DNA from: Antedon bifida
Taxonomy: Eukaryota > Echinodermata > Crinoidea > Comatulida > Antedonidae
Reading direction: 5' to 3'
DNA: 64,000 bases
Assembly (NCBI GenBank): GCA_963402885.1
Contig: OY727099.1
Location: 8,110,001-8,174,000, forward strand
A model generated the notes under the pieces. It was not told where the DNA came from and searched no databases. It saw only the letters and a list, made by a program, of their open reading frames with translations. Every line of letters starts with the position of its first letter. Position 1 is the stretch's first letter. The position numbers were made by a program, and so were the translations under genes. Positions 1 through 13,500 of the stretch are shown piece after piece.

Positions 1-90
1 CCTAACTCAGCCGAGCGAGGCCTCTCTCTAGAGCAGTGTTAGGAGGCCTAGGCCTAGGCTAGCCAAAATATCAAGAAAATGTAGGCCTAC

Positions 91-211
91 CTCCCGGCTT
101 TTTACTCTTTATTTCGTCATCCTCAACAGCTGGATGAGAGGTTGAATTGGGAGTTGGAGATTGCGTCGTTTCCATATTTTCGGTTCTGTCTTCCACAGAA
201 TTTCCTGCCAT
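91..211 (-). CDS. First coding exon of an unidentified gene (partial, runs off left edge)
   Basis: The minus strand has an ATG at 211-209 followed by 40 open codons, then a donor (G|GTAGGC) with GT at 90-89. The peptide starts MAGNSVEDRTENMETTQSPT and is polar, acidic and Ser/Thr/Pro-rich, ending in a lysine cluster (KSKKPG). It looks like a disordered N-terminus and carries no recognisable domain. The exon ends in phase 1 and the rest of the gene lies outside the window, so no family can be assigned. The ATG is the first in frame and sits just inside a region with several CpG-containing motifs (positions 250-380) that could be its promoter. The exon call rests only on the ATG, the open frame and the donor. 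Confidence 0.5.
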
Positions 212-2205
212 GTTATAAAATAATTTTTAATAATTTTTTTTAGTTTCCACTATCCACCGATGATCGATATACGGCGCGATCACGTCGATCAAAAACAACT
301 TCGTGACCTTCCTCCCTTTTTTTGTTTCCGGTTGGTTATGTGTTGTTAAATTGCTCGAGCGTACACAGTACAGAGGTGCGCCACCATGTGATGCAAAACT
401 TATTGTTTACAAAAACAAAATTAATATACAGAGTACTGCATGTTGGTGATGAAAGTAATGTTTAATTCAATTATTTTCACTTCATTAATTTTTAAATAAA
501 AAATTTCTTAAAAATCCAGTTTACACCCAAAATCATGTGTTTTAAAAAAGTTTCAAATGTTAAAGAATAAAACAATTTACAACAAAATAAAATAATATTA
601 TAATATAAGGCCCCATCAGGATGTAAAATGTTGACATAATTTACATTGTTAATGTTAAGTCACATTAATTAATGTTGTTAGTCCACGATATTACTTTAGT
701 AAACCTAATTAACAAAATATTTGTTGACATTATCAGTAACACAACAATACTGCAGTACTGTATTAGTGGATGCCTGCCAAACCTAAACAATTTTGAATTA
801 TTTCTTTAAAATTATCATCTAAAACAAACTTCTAATGAACTTTTATTTACATATATATCATAAGAATCAACTTTAAAGTTCACCGAACTAATTATAATAA
901 CTTTTATCCATACATGGTTTCATGGAGATATAACTCTATATTTTTTTTTTCATCAAAATGGAAAAAGTAAACTGACCAAATGGAATAACATACTACAGAA
1001 TGCTAAGCTTTTAACTGCTTTGCATCATGGGAAGACAAAATAAATGAATACCAATTCGTTTACAAAATAATACAAATTCTTAAATTAAGTTACATTTTAA
1101 AACTATCAGTTTTTTTTATATTAACCAAATGTGTAGCTATATATATTTTAAAATTATTTTTCTTTTTTAATGTTAACAATCAAGAGAAAAGAATACTTAT
1201 TTTTACAGTAAAAGTACCATGATTTTTGTTTCCAAGATTAGGTTAGATAGATATACAAAAAGAAATTTCTTGATGTAAACACTCTGTAGTCAGTGACACG
1301 ACACACAAAGCAATTCAACACAGCAATAATCTGTGCAGGTTACAAACCAGCATTTATGATAGCTTCAGCAACTACCCCATTTTAAAATTAAGTCTAATCT
1401 CAAAATTTAGTTGTGTCATGTCAATGTCAGTGCCAATGTCACCTTGTGAAATCTAAAAGTCACTACATATTGCAAAACCAATCAGAGACTCAAACAATCC
1501 TATCAATTATTTTTTAAATTTTGTTTTAATTCTACCATAATATTGAAAGTTTCAGTTGGAAACATGGAATACATTTTATGGAAACAAGAAAGCTGCACTA
1601 AAATCAACAAAAACCTTGTAAATAGCTAAAATCTTTTTCAGCCTCCATATTACCAATATAATTTTGTTGATGATTAAGACTAATAGAATACAGTCAACTA
1701 CCCCAAAACCAGACCTTCCTAAAGCGTGGTTCCCACTAGAACGCAAGGCAGCGACGTATCGACGCAAAGTGCATAATCACAAGTGGGAACCGACGACGCA
1801 ACAGTGCTGCAAACATCGCTACAGAAATCAGTTTGATTTCATGCAACAACGCAAGGCAAAAGAACACTGCTGGAAAACATAGTACAGCATGTACTCAAAA
1901 GTATGCAGGGTGAACAAGGTCAAAGTCTACGGCAATAAGCAGGTTTGATTTCACACAGGCGGGGGCAAAAACAATTATTGGAAGGGCATTTTGTTACATT
2001 GCATGTGTGGCATTATGATGCGTCGCTAGTGGGAACCACGCTTTAAGGACTGTTAATCTTATTTACGAGTTTAATTCTATCAACATACTTCTTCATTCTA
2101 AAACTGGACATTCTGTAAAACCAGATGAATTTGACCAGCCTAAGAGCATTTAATTTTTGGAAACTTACTTTCATATAATAAAATGTATCAACCAACCAAT
2201 ATTTT
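212..2205. other. Intergenic region between the left-edge gene and the CHPT1/CEPT1-like gene
   Basis: This is AT-rich sequence with no supportable coding exon. The only structured element I see is the MITE at about 1717-2048. Positions 240-400 carry CpG-containing motifs next to the left-edge exon and may be its promoter. The remainder would include the 3' UTR of the CHPT1/CEPT1-like gene, whose stop codon at 2206 is embedded in an AATAAATAA context. Confidence 0.5.
1717..2048. mobile_element. MITE with TIRs AAAGCGTGGTTCCCACTAG
   Basis: A 19-bp sequence at 1721-1739 (AAAGCGTGGTTCCCACTAG) recurs as its exact reverse complement at 2026-2044. The flanks (TCCT before, AAGGA after) extend the symmetry imperfectly. 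The interior of about 285 bp has no coding capacity but is GC-richer, with repeated GCAACGC/GCGACG-type motifs. A short element with terminal inverted repeats and no transposase is a non-autonomous DNA transposon; I cannot name its superfamily. Confidence 0.75.
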
Positions 2206-5200
2206 TTATTTATTTTTCACACTTGATCTTGTTACAGGTTTTTTACTTGTACTAACAGAAGACTTTTTACTACTCGGTGGCTTGGAAGTAATTTCAAATA
2301 TGTAAATTCCAAGATATTGAGATATTTGAAGGCAAATGATGGAGCAGAAACGTACCAGGTCAGCTGTACACCATATCTGCAACAAAAAAAGAGAAAGTAA
2401 ATAAAAACTCTGGCTGCCATCATCGATACCATGTGATGCATAACAAGTGGAATGACGGCTATGAGCGATCACTGGCTAAAGCCATGGGCCCCAGAGCTTA
2501 TTTGTGGTCCCTGAGCAGGGACCCCAGAGCTTATGTGGTCCCTGAGCAGGGGCCCCAGAGCTTATGTAGCCCCTGAGCAGGGCCTAGAGGGATAAAAAAG
2601 CATTAAAATATGTCGAAAAGGCTAAAAATGCTTGACGCCTTCAAAGTTGCATGGTCACTATGCCATTGTGTGCAACTAGAGATACATTGACAGTGTAAGT
2701 GATGGTAAAATGTCTAGGCTCTGCCTAGCCCATGATGATTTAACCCATCCATATCCTCCACCCCTTCAATCATCTCCTCTGTAAGGATTGAACATGTATT
2801 ATAATTGGCAAACAAATGCAGCTTATTACTTACAGTAGCAGCCCATAGTAGTATCCTTTCATCAGAGCATGGCAGACCTAGGTATTGGTTTAAAAATAAC
2901 ATTAACGGACCAATGAAAGCAGTATCAGCAAAATCCATACCACTTTTAGTCATATGCGCTACCTGTTAAAAAAACGATAACACTTAAAATATAAAAAAAC
3001 GTTTATGTTTTGTTGTACGCAAGTTCATATTTTGTATAAATAAAAGATAATATATATAATATATATATATATAATATTTCAACTTACTATTAACTTGTTT
3101 GTAATTTTTGCAGACACAATTCCAAACATGAGAATGAATAAACAACAGTTATTTTGAAATAGTTGCGTTGGTGACCTCAACATGACCATTAGGGCAAGCA
3201 CTAACACGGCAGCAAAATGTATGACTGGAGATATAACACTTGTACCCTGTATAAATATATCAGATTATTAATTCAAAATACTGTATATTAAAATGAACCA
3301 TGTGAACGGAGAAGAGATAAGATCAATTTATCAGGTCGAAAAGGGTCAATATTGGGAGTCATTGCAAAGGTGGATTACATTTAATCTGGACGTGAATTTT
3401 AATTCTTAATTTTCACCAATTACGATACACTCTTTATGTCAAATAACTTTGACATAAATACATTGTATATTGCTAACTCAGATGCATAGACAAAATTACA
3501 GTACAAAAGTACAATCAAAGAAGCAGTAAAAGGAACTATCATGTTGCTTTTGTTCTACCTCTGAAAACCGAATTCAAATAGTGAAGCAATGGTAAGTCAC
3601 ATGGCTTTTTTACTTATTTTATTTCACAATTTTAATCGTTTTAAAACATTTAATTCTTTGTATGTATTTCTTTGTGGAGAGCCTCTCCTGTTATTTTTGT
3701 TTTTTGTTTGTTAACATTTATTAGTTAATCCTGCCTTATTGATTTACATTTGTTCTGTGTGTATGTTTGTTTTGTATACTATATGGCGAAATAAATAATA
3801 TGATATAACGTAACATTACTTACAGCTACAGTTGATCCATTTCTGCCAGATCCACCTTCACCAAAGATGATTGAAAATGACTGGTAGAATGTAAGCAATG
3901 TCATAATTGTTGAAAATACTAACACAAATGTGCTTACTTTATAACCATGAAACTGAAAAATAATACAATTTTTATTCATTTGCATGGACTGTTGTTTTTG
4001 TTTGGGCAAATGAAATGCTCTTTACAGATCAAAGTACATTCTGAAAGAAATTCGGATTTATTAAGGGCAATGTTAGTCCTTTAATAAAAACCAATAGGCT
4101 GTCTTTGGAATAAAGGTAAATATTTGTTTTGAAGATATCGTGAATTTAATAGTCAAAAAGCCAAGGCAACATCCTTACTTGATAAGACCAAATTCCAGGC
4201 CCAAATAAGCCACTAATAAATAGAGCGCCTATGATACAAAGTTGGGTTTCTGTCACATCAAATCTGAAAATAAGAAGGTAAAACTCACTATGATGGATAG
4301 TGTACAGTACAATTGAAAAGGATATACTGAAACTAGCCTACTAAAGTTTTATTATTCAATTCGTTGGCATATGCATTGCTTTCAGCTGAGAACACACATT
4401 AATTCACATAAATTATATAAAAAGTGTGTGAATCAAGGCCACATTTATTTTTAAATCCAAGTGTTTAACACAACTAAATTTTTTGCAAAGCAAACTTTAA
4501 AACAATGAAAAGTTTATTTACTTTCCAAACCGTAGTGTTCCTGAAACGTAAGTTTGCCAGTGTGCAGTGTAAAACAGCAACAGCCCAGCGAAACACATGA
4601 AAAAGAACTTATTTGGATGTGCTCCTAGCTGCAGTGTTATTGAAGTTGCAATGCCTACAAAAACTGACCAAAAAAATCAATAAAATAAGGTAAGATACAG
4701 TATAATCATGTATTGTGTTTTTATTCATGTATTTTATACAAATATTCTAGTGACTTTTACAGTTGTAAAATGCTTAGTAATATGTAATGTTATTTTAGTC
4801 AATGTATAGATGTGTGTGCATCTTTGTTTTTTTATCCTGAAATATTTTAAAAAATTAAAATAAATAAAATATTGAATAATCAATGCGTGCCGTAGAATAC
4901 CTGTCGACACCGCGTCACACCCGTGATCAAAGAGTTCTCCCAACGGACTGCTGCTATTGGTTCGCCTCGCTTGCTTCCCGTCAAGTGCATCTAATGTTTG
5001 ATAAATGAAAAGACAAACGGCACAGAAAATATATACAAAGCCTGGTGCCTGTGAAAAAGAAAACAATTTTTATGTATTTTATTGGTACTATTATTAATCT
5101 ATTTATTTATATCTATTAACCATGCATGTTGTAATAATTAATAGTTTTCTATATCGACCATGCTGATAGTCAATTTGGTGTAGATAGTGTCTATCAGCAT

Positions 5201-5609
5201 GATCAACCATGCATGAAATTTATGTTTCCAAACATTTACAAGAGGTCCAGCAATATGGATGGAAAATTTTACAACAATTTCAATAATTATTATTAATAAG
5301 AATTTAGATGCACAGCAAACCGTGCCAATAGAAATTAAGTAAGCCAAATATAATTCATATAAATATTCTCACCTCCTCCGATCCAGTTGGGCAATAAAAC
5401 ATCAAAAGGACTGAGCTAACAATGTTTAACGCTAGGCCTGACAATGTCAAAGTGTTTGGAGCAATCGAGCGAGGGACCTTCTCGATAGCCCAATTCCAAA
5501 AAGGCTGCATGACCGCTTCCGCGATCGACTTGCCATGTGAGCTATATTTGTGCTCCTCCAATCGTTTTAGTTGGCTTGCCTCAAGAATTGTTGAAGTTAA
5601 AATTGACAT
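2206..5609 (-). CDS. Choline/ethanolaminephosphotransferase 1-like (CHPT1/CEPT1 family), 8 exons
   Basis: This integral ER/Golgi membrane enzyme transfers phosphocholine or phosphoethanolamine from a CDP-alcohol to diacylglycerol, the last step of the Kennedy pathway. Exons (minus): 5609-5373, 5048-4901, 4654-4522, 4263-4179, 3952-3824, 3246-3088, 2962-2834, 2376-2206; they join in phase to 396 aa plus stop. Residues 102-124 carry the complete CDP-alcohol phosphotransferase signature DGxxARx8Gx3Dx3D (DGKQARR...GELFDHGCD), followed by hydrophobic segments typical of the family's transmembrane helices. The C-terminal [17 protein letters not shown] stretch matches CEPT1/CHPT1 rather than SELENOI-type enzymes, and human paralogues are about 406-416 aa. 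I chose the ATG at 5609; the 8 in-frame codons upstream have no ATG. CHPT1 and CEPT1 cannot be separated by eye, so headgroup preference is open. The Lys/Ser-rich tail (last 25 residues) is lineage-specific. Confidence 0.93.
2453..2640. repeat. Dispersed repeat with internal ~30-bp tandem units
   Basis: This lies in intron 7 of the CHPT1/CEPT1-like gene. Three units built on GGTCCCTGAGCAGGGACCCC / AGAGCTTATGT lie at 2505-2580, each containing a small palindrome. The flanks GGCTATGAGC..TCACTGGCTAAA and GCATTAAAATATGTCGAAAA recur at 48757-48875 in TRAF6 intron 1, so this is a dispersed family rather than a purely local repeat. It may be a SINE; I see no convincing tRNA A/B boxes. Confidence 0.55.
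5159..5201. repeat. Small hairpin, 11-bp perfect stem
   Basis: CATGCTGATAG at 5159-5169 is followed after a roughly 20-nt loop by its perfect reverse complement CTATCAGCATG ending near 5201. It lies in intron 1 of the CHPT1/CEPT1-like gene, has no coding capacity, and is probably a remnant of a short inverted-repeat element. Confidence 0.5.
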
Positions 5610-6716
5610 TTTAATTTTTGCAGGTAGAAGCAATGCAAATAAAAATTATCAAAGGAAGAAATTGCAGCAAAACACCATAAAACGACCTCTTGACCATCAA
5701 ACAACCGGTTGTTTTGCTCGATAAAATCCCTCAACGTCTCTCGATCCTCCCCTTCACATTTGACGTTGGTGGCGTAAGTGTTTTTGCGGATTGATATTTA
5801 GATTGTGCGCATGCGTAAATAAAGAGAGAACAACGACCGAATTCACATCACGAAATAAAGGGAGAGTTGATGAAACCCTTACTAACTGGGTAGATTTCAT
5901 TATGAATTGGTATATTGCGATTTATGCTTAATTTTGTATTATCTATGATGTACATTTATATTATGATATAACTATAATTTATTTATCAAATTAGTTGATT
6001 CAGTGTTTTAGTTGTTTTGATACCCACAAGTCAACGGAGTTCTTTGTGGCAGAAAAGACGCCTGTTCACACCACTGATATGAGTTGTATGCTGTAACTGT
6101 GTGAGGCTTGGTGGTATAATGTTGTGAATGAATGAAAAGTTGCTTTGCTCATGATTCGTCAGCCAAGTTTGTTTTCATTGAACTTCACTACTATCTGGGT
6201 CTAGTATCACTGGAACTTTTGATCGAAGAACATTAATAATTTTTTCTTATTAAACACTTACTTAATATGTAACTAAAAAAATGTAATCCTGGCAGTGTTA
6301 ATACTTTTTTATAATATTTTATTTTAAAACTAAAATAAAGAAGAATTGTTGATTTTGTTTTAATTGCTAAAAAAGTCTTTTTTGTTAAATATGTAGATTT
6401 TTTAGTTCATAAATGTTTGAAAGTAACTAAATTGTAAACAATCGAATGGAAATGGTGTGGTTGAGTACACCTAATATATCTCTATCTTTATTACCCATTA
6501 AAAAAGCTAACTTCAATTCATATAAATCAGACGCGTCAATTAATTGGAACTAAAAAATAGTAATGTCTAATGTCTCTGTGTTATTTTATGTTGCAGTTTT
6601 CAATTGATTCAATATTCAGAGGTTTTTTTTCAGGAAGCACTTATCAGGAAGCTTATAATGTTATTTAAATTTATTTTAGGTTTTCTGATCTTGATTAACA
6701 GCAAATTTTAATAAAA
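5610..6716. promoter_or_regulatory. Bidirectional promoter region between CHPT1/CEPT1-like and BRD10-like genes
   Basis: The two start codons face away from each other 1.1 kb apart. TGCGCATGCG at 5806-5815 matches the core of the NRF1 palindrome. A good donor (GGC|GTAAGT, GT at 5774-5775) could end a non-coding first exon of the plus-strand gene, which would join the acceptor TTTATTTTAG at about 6680, 37 nt before the BRD10-like ATG. No TATA box is obvious. The rest (5900-6650) is AT-rich and featureless. Transcription starts are inferred, not seen. Confidence 0.4.
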
Positions 6717-7503
6717 ATGGAAAAACCCGCAGAATGTTATAACAGCACAAGTTATGGACAAACGTATGAAGATGTTTCTGATAAAACCCTTTCAATTCAA
6801 AATATGTTACGGTCAATAACAAGTGAAAAGGATGAAGTAAAGAATAAAGAAGAAGCAGAGAATGGAATGTCTGACAATTCCAGTACCACCAGTGATGTAT
6901 CCGAATTGTCTCATGAAAATTCTAACCAATCAAAAGCCCAATCTGTCGATGTGGATGTAGGAGATACTCCGATGGAAACAGTTTCAGTAGAAGATACAGC
7001 TAAATCCATAAAACCCAAGGAAACTCCAAAAGTAGTGAAGAAAAAATTGATTTTAAATTCGGATTTAAAAGCAGCTCACAAGATATTAATGCAGATTATG
7101 TCTGACAGAGCGAATTATGCCTTTATGGATGAGATCGACGTTGTGGCATTGAATCTGTGGGACTACCATGACCGCATTAAAGAACCTATGTGGCTGACTA
7201 AGAGTAAGTCGTTGATACAAGAAGAATTTATGCTAAACCTAATACAAAATTCATAGCAGCTTTTCGTTGAACTTTAATTGAACATATTTTGTCCTTGACC
7301 AAAAGGGCTTTCACACTTGATCCGGAAAGGTTCTGGTCTGACGCTGACAAATCAAAATCAATATTTTCTTCTAATGCGGCTACGCACACATTTATTGCTG
7401 CATAGGCGCATCGAGCGTTGTGAAAATGAAACATTCACATTCATCACATGATTTGCCTGACCGAAACAAGTGTGAAAGACCCTTAAGTCATTACCATTGT
7501 TAT

Positions 7504-7534
<31 letters not shown>

Positions 7535-10500
7535 CATTTTATTCGTCATAAAATAAATAATAATAAATTATGAAAATTGTCTTCCTTAAAAAATTAATTT
7601 AGATTATAATTAATATGTTAATACAATTTTTTTTTTATACTATTATTTTTTTACAGTTGAAGAAAAATTTGAAACTAATGAATACTCGACCATCACTGAG
7701 GTTATTCGAGATCTTCGACTTATGTTGGAGAATTGTTATCGCTACAATGGATTAAATCACTACGTCTCTAAACAAGGCATGAAATTAGAACAGGCCCTTG
7801 AAACTAAATTGTCATTACTTCCCAGGTATGCACAAGGCATTTGCTTAACCACAGAGACTAAAAATCTATGAATCATCTAATTTTTAATGTACTGTCCCCC
7901 AAAACATGGAAAATGAAGATTAATTAAATCAGACTTTGAATAGGTTATTGGTAGGCAGCCGATTTGACTATTTTTGGCTTTAAATTGAAACAGTTTTTTC
8001 AGGTACAATTTTGGATTGGATTGGATACCTATTTTTTGTGACATTAAAATGGCAAATTCAACAAAAAAATGTAAAAAAAATTTTTTTTCAGGGGGACAAT
8101 ATCTTTAAATTTTATTTAATTACAAATGGTTTGGTAATAGATTATTTATTCTTATTCTCAAAAGATTTATTTCGCATCTTTTACAGGATTCTGCAGGTGC
8201 AAACTACTCTGTATGTAACATCTAATGGAAAGTTTGGGGAACCCCCTGTGACATCATCAACCTCGCTTACTGGTATGTACAGTGTGTTGCTTAATCGTTA
8301 AGACAAATTTATTCTATTAAAGGGCCATATTTAATATCTATTATCACTACCCAGTTTCTCAGAAAAGTGATATTTGACGATTCTATTAATTGTTGTAATG
8401 CACAGTCAGCTTTTTGTAGACTTTTTGAGAATTTTATGCAATGTGAGACTAGTGAATGTTTTATGTTCGAAAACCAACAAACGGCCAAAATCCAAACATA
8501 GCCTAAAGTTCTGCTACACTGTATGGTAGGGCACATCAACATTTTTGTGTCACATAAAGTTTGATAGTGTAGACAGAGCTTTAGTCATATTTATGTCGGC
8601 TTTGTCCATCTTTTAACTCATAAACATTCATCATCTGTATAATGTTACCATTATAGGACGGAGGAGAACAAGTGGCAGATTCAACGCCGATGGTGCCTCT
8701 ACACCGCTATCTAACTGTATACAGGATGAATTCCTTAATGCCAAACTGGATGAGAAAAAACGGCAACAACAGGAACGCCATGAAGAACTTCTTCGGTACC
8801 GGAAAGAAGTAGATGAATGGGAGAGAGATCTATTAAAAGAGCCAAATCAACAGCAATTGAATGCAATGTGGGAGGTTGGTTTTTTTGTGATTTCTATATT
8901 GTATCTAAGTATTGTATATGGTGTGACATTGATCTAGATCCATTGTGCATGCAATATAATATGACATGTCATAATATAATATGGACATGTCATATCACTA
9001 CCATATTTGGACATATCACTACCATATTTGGGCACATCACACTTTTTTTGTCAAACTAGTTTGATAGTGTAGACAGACCTTAAAAGCTTTGTAGAACGAC
9101 ATCTAATCTGGAGTATAGTATTTATAATCTGTATGTGTGTTCAATCTTCGGATAAATAGTATAGTAATTATTGTTTACTGTATTATTAAGTATTTCTTTT
9201 CTTTTTTAGATACCTGCAATTGGACAGTTTTTACTGCTCTTTCAAGAAACACTTGCCTTGAACGAATCTTCATATTACGAGCTTGAGCGTTGCTTTCTCA
9301 TTCCCCGGGAAAGTAAATTACTAGCCCAGATTTTTACTTGTTTACTTAGCTCTCCAACACAAAGGAAAAGGTAAATGATAAAATGGGGTGGAGTCAGATC
9401 TGGGTGGAGTAGTAAAATGTTTTTATGTTTCCATTATTTTACTTTGTTTCCAGTGATTTTATTTCAAGTGAATATTTTATTTTATAGGGAAATAAGCAAG
9501 AATATGGGAATGGCAATGCCATATAATGTTTGGCATAGAAAGTTGAAAGAAAAAGTACAGAAATGGTACCAGGTTGTAGATAACTGGCAAGATACACAGT
9601 GGGTAAGTGAAACAATAGCTTAAGCTCTGTCTACACTATAAAACTGTATGTGACAAAAATATGTGATGTGTCCATATATGGGCATGATGATGTCACATCA
9701 CTACTATATTTAAGCATATCACTACCATATTTAGGCACATCACACTATTTTTGTCAAACTAGTTTGATAGTGTAGACAGAGCTTTAGCAGTCAAGGCCTC
9801 ATTTTATAGGCAATTATGTCTGTTGAAGCAAGTTCGTCTTCTTCTGAACTGGTTAAAGACTATAAACTATAGGCCTAGAAGTTATAAATTCTTATTATAT
9901 ATATATATTTTATAAACTCTTTTTAAAAAAGCTATATCAATGAGTAAGTTGTGACCATTAAATTAAAAAAATGTATTTTTTTTTATTAGGCTGCCTCTGA
10001 TCTAGGAATTGACGTACATTTTTTCGAAGTGATGGGTGACACATTTCCTCTGGATGACTATCAGTACCATGAATTATCTTATTATCAACGTGTAATATTA
10101 ATGAAGGCTGTATGTGACCATTGTCTTGTAAGTATAAATATTTTTGTCAATTATGTTGTTCCTTAAAACTTGCTGTATTTCACCTGAAAATCAAAATAAT
10201 ATTTTAATTCTCGTGTCAGGAAATGCAGCCAACTTTAAGACAAAGTTTGGATGCGCAACTAAGCAACCAAGATCAACGTGCAATTGTTCTAGGAGAGGAC
10301 TCCAGTGGCAATACTTACGTTCATTTTCCACAGTTTTGTGGCTATGACCTCAGGGTATACAAGCAAGCACCATTCCCAGAACCAGAACTCCGGTATATTG
10401 AAGTGGATGAGCCGGATGAACCAGAAAAGGTAATTTAAGAAGTAAATTTTCTTAGATTTTATGAGAGAAAAAATACATTTTATCTTGACCAATTAAAGTG

Positions 10501-13500
10501 TATTATTTCCTAAAATATATTTTTCTTTAATTTAAAAAGTAATTTTTTTACATTTTATGATAAAGAAGTCATTTTTATATTGATCAGTAAGTGTAATATA
10601 ATTTCCAAAATATTTTTTTTTCAGATGGATGTTGAAAATAAAGAAAGCACAATTAAAAATGAATGTGAAGAAGAGGCCAAGATTGCATCGCCAGAACAAA
10701 GAAAGAGGCCAAGCAATTTACGACAGGTATTTCATAATAAATAATTTTGATCTATATCATTATCTGTAAATGTGATCCAATTTGTTTGTCTAGTTTGTAT
10801 TTTAAATATTAGTAATGAATATATAACTACAGTACTGTTTATGATTTGTATCCTAGTACATTTTTAAATCAATCTTAGGAAATTATAAATATACTGAATG
10901 TATTTACTTTATTTTCAGAGACTGACTCCTGTTATAAAAGATTTTAGTCAAAGAAAACGCTCAAAAAATAACAAGTCTTCCAAAGACAAAAATGTTGTCA
11001 ACATCAAAGAGTCAGTTACAGATTCTACAAACAAAAATCAAGAAGAAGAAAAAAAAGAAAGAACTGAAGATAAGAAGATTAGTAAGGAGGACAATGACAA
11101 AAAAGAAAATGATTCACTTTCGGGTTCAAAAGTATGTTCATCTGAATCGGCCAATGACAAAATGGCTTCTAAACTGGATGTTAAGAAAGAAGAAAGTAAT
11201 CACAACAATTCAAACTCGGCATTGGTTTTGAATTCAGAAGATCATTTATGCAACGATAAACCTACAGTTTCTGAATTTACTAGCAATTTCCAAAAAGTTA
11301 ATGGACAAATTAAGACACAGTCTAAAGACGATGAATCTGATACTAAAGTGTCTGAAGCGTCGAGTATATGTGAAGTACAACTTAAAAAAGATATAAAGAA
11401 TTCCAATGACAGTACTGTGATTGAAAAGAAACATGTGGAGAATTTGCCATTTGATAAAGATGTTGAAGATTCTGAAAGAGTTGTAAAAGAAGGAGAGAAA
11501 TCATTTACAAATGTGGAAACAACTGATCTGGTGAAAGAAGAAGAGACTAGACAAGAAAAAGATATTGTAGAATTGATGGAACCACAAGTAGCAGAACCAT
11601 CTGTGAAATCAAATCTGGACACAGATCAAGAAAAATTAGGAACAATTTGCAATAACGATCCAACAAACGAAACTGACAAAAACCTCAGCAGCAGTGACAA
11701 TGAAAGATCTGAGACGGTGGATACCAATGTCCAGAAAGAGCAAGAACCTGTAAAACAAAGGTTGGAATTGCCAAAAGTTGAACCAGATGGGGATGCTTTT
11801 GAATTGGTGTGTGACAGTGTTGAGTCTTTAAAATCTTTGGTGGAAGAATTTGCTGAGAAAGAACCAGTTGAAGTTACAAAAGGAAGAAAAAAGAAGGTAC
11901 GGTTGACATTGTGTCTGTTTTTATATAGGTTGTGAACAATTTAAATACAGTAATTTTATATATTCAAATGGTTCATTTGGGTGATTGTTTCAGATCATTA
12001 AGCCTCCGCCACGGACTCAATCCGAAGTTGAGCTTCATGAGAGACTTGCCCGCTTACTTGTAGAATTATCGCCCCATGAATCAAAACTCTGTAATTCTGT
12101 TGGAAGAGTTAAAGAACGGCTTCGCAAAGAGGTTGACAACTTTCAAGACAGCCAAGAGGTAAGAGCAAGTTGTTTTTTTTAAAGATACAGAATGACATTC
12201 CAAAGTACAATATATCATTTCATTTCTGGCATAATAATTTTCTTTTTAGGAAAGTGATAGTTGGGAGTCTGAATCCTCATCTGGATCCTCATCTGGATCA
12301 TCGTCTTCTGATTCTGACAGCAGTGATTCTGATGAAGATGAAGATGAGGAAGAGGATGGAAAAGATAAAAAAGTGAAAGAAGAACAAGAGCAACTAAAAC
12401 AATCTATTGAAGAAGAGGTAATGGAAGCTGATGAACCATTTTTAGGTATTAGTACTAGAGCTCAAAAAATCTCAAAGAAAAAGGAGTTAATAAAAGCTAG
12501 AAAGAGAGCGAAGCTATGTGCCAATGAAGAAGAAACTAAAGCGAAAAAACAGTGTGTAAAGAATTCTACTTCTACATTGGTTTCTACAGCTCCAACACCA
12601 GATTCCATCTGTGCTACAAAATCAGTACCAATATCCATTAACATGGGCAATATTTATCAAACCTTGCAGAACCAGGTTGCTGCAGCATGCGCTAAAACTG
12701 CAGAAAAACATTCCTCAGTTTCATCTACAAACATTCCAGAAAAGTCTCAATCAAAGATTATTTTCAGCAACCCAAAGTTATCAACCGCTCCAGCAAAGAA
12801 AATAATTGTTGATGAATCAACTTGGAAGGAGATACAAAATGATCCAACAAGACAAAAAGAGATTGTATTAAAATATTTGATTCAACAGAAACAAAAACTC
12901 TCAGGCCAAAGCAAACAGATCTCTCAAAATTGTTCTACTCAGGAATTACATTATGCTGCAAATAAGAGTATTAACGGACCAGTTCCAACGTCTAGTTTAC
13001 TTAGCAATCTATCTCAAACATACCAATTGGCTCCAGTAACTAAGCAACATACACATGGAGAGTCACCTGCATCTTCGGCAGTAGGCAGTCGAGAAAAACA
13101 AGTTCAGTATCTGCAATCTATGTTAAGAGAGCCTCAAAGAAAAGTAGAGAGTAATCGGAAAGAAATGCTTCTAGAAAAACTGTCAACCTCCAGTATACCT
13201 AGTAATGATGTATCTGGAGGAATGCAATCATCAGCAAGTGACCAGCAGAAAATGGCAGAAGTACAAAGACAGCTACTTCAAGCAAAGAAACAAAAAGAAA
13301 ATATGTTGGCACAACAGTGGTTGCAACAACTTCTTTCACTTCAACAGACAACAAGTGTTAAGCCTGTCAGTCAAGTTTCTACTTTGCCAAACATCAGATC
13401 ACCTACAACTTCAAGACCGGAGACTAATTTACAAACACTTCCAAATTCACAGACAGCAAATGCTGTCAGGGCAATCCCAAATGTGCTTGCCACTTCAATT

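Noticed and set aside
5610-5633. Eight-codon N-terminal extension of the CHPT1/CEPT1-like protein
   Set aside because: It would start at a TTG; the first real ATG is at 5609.
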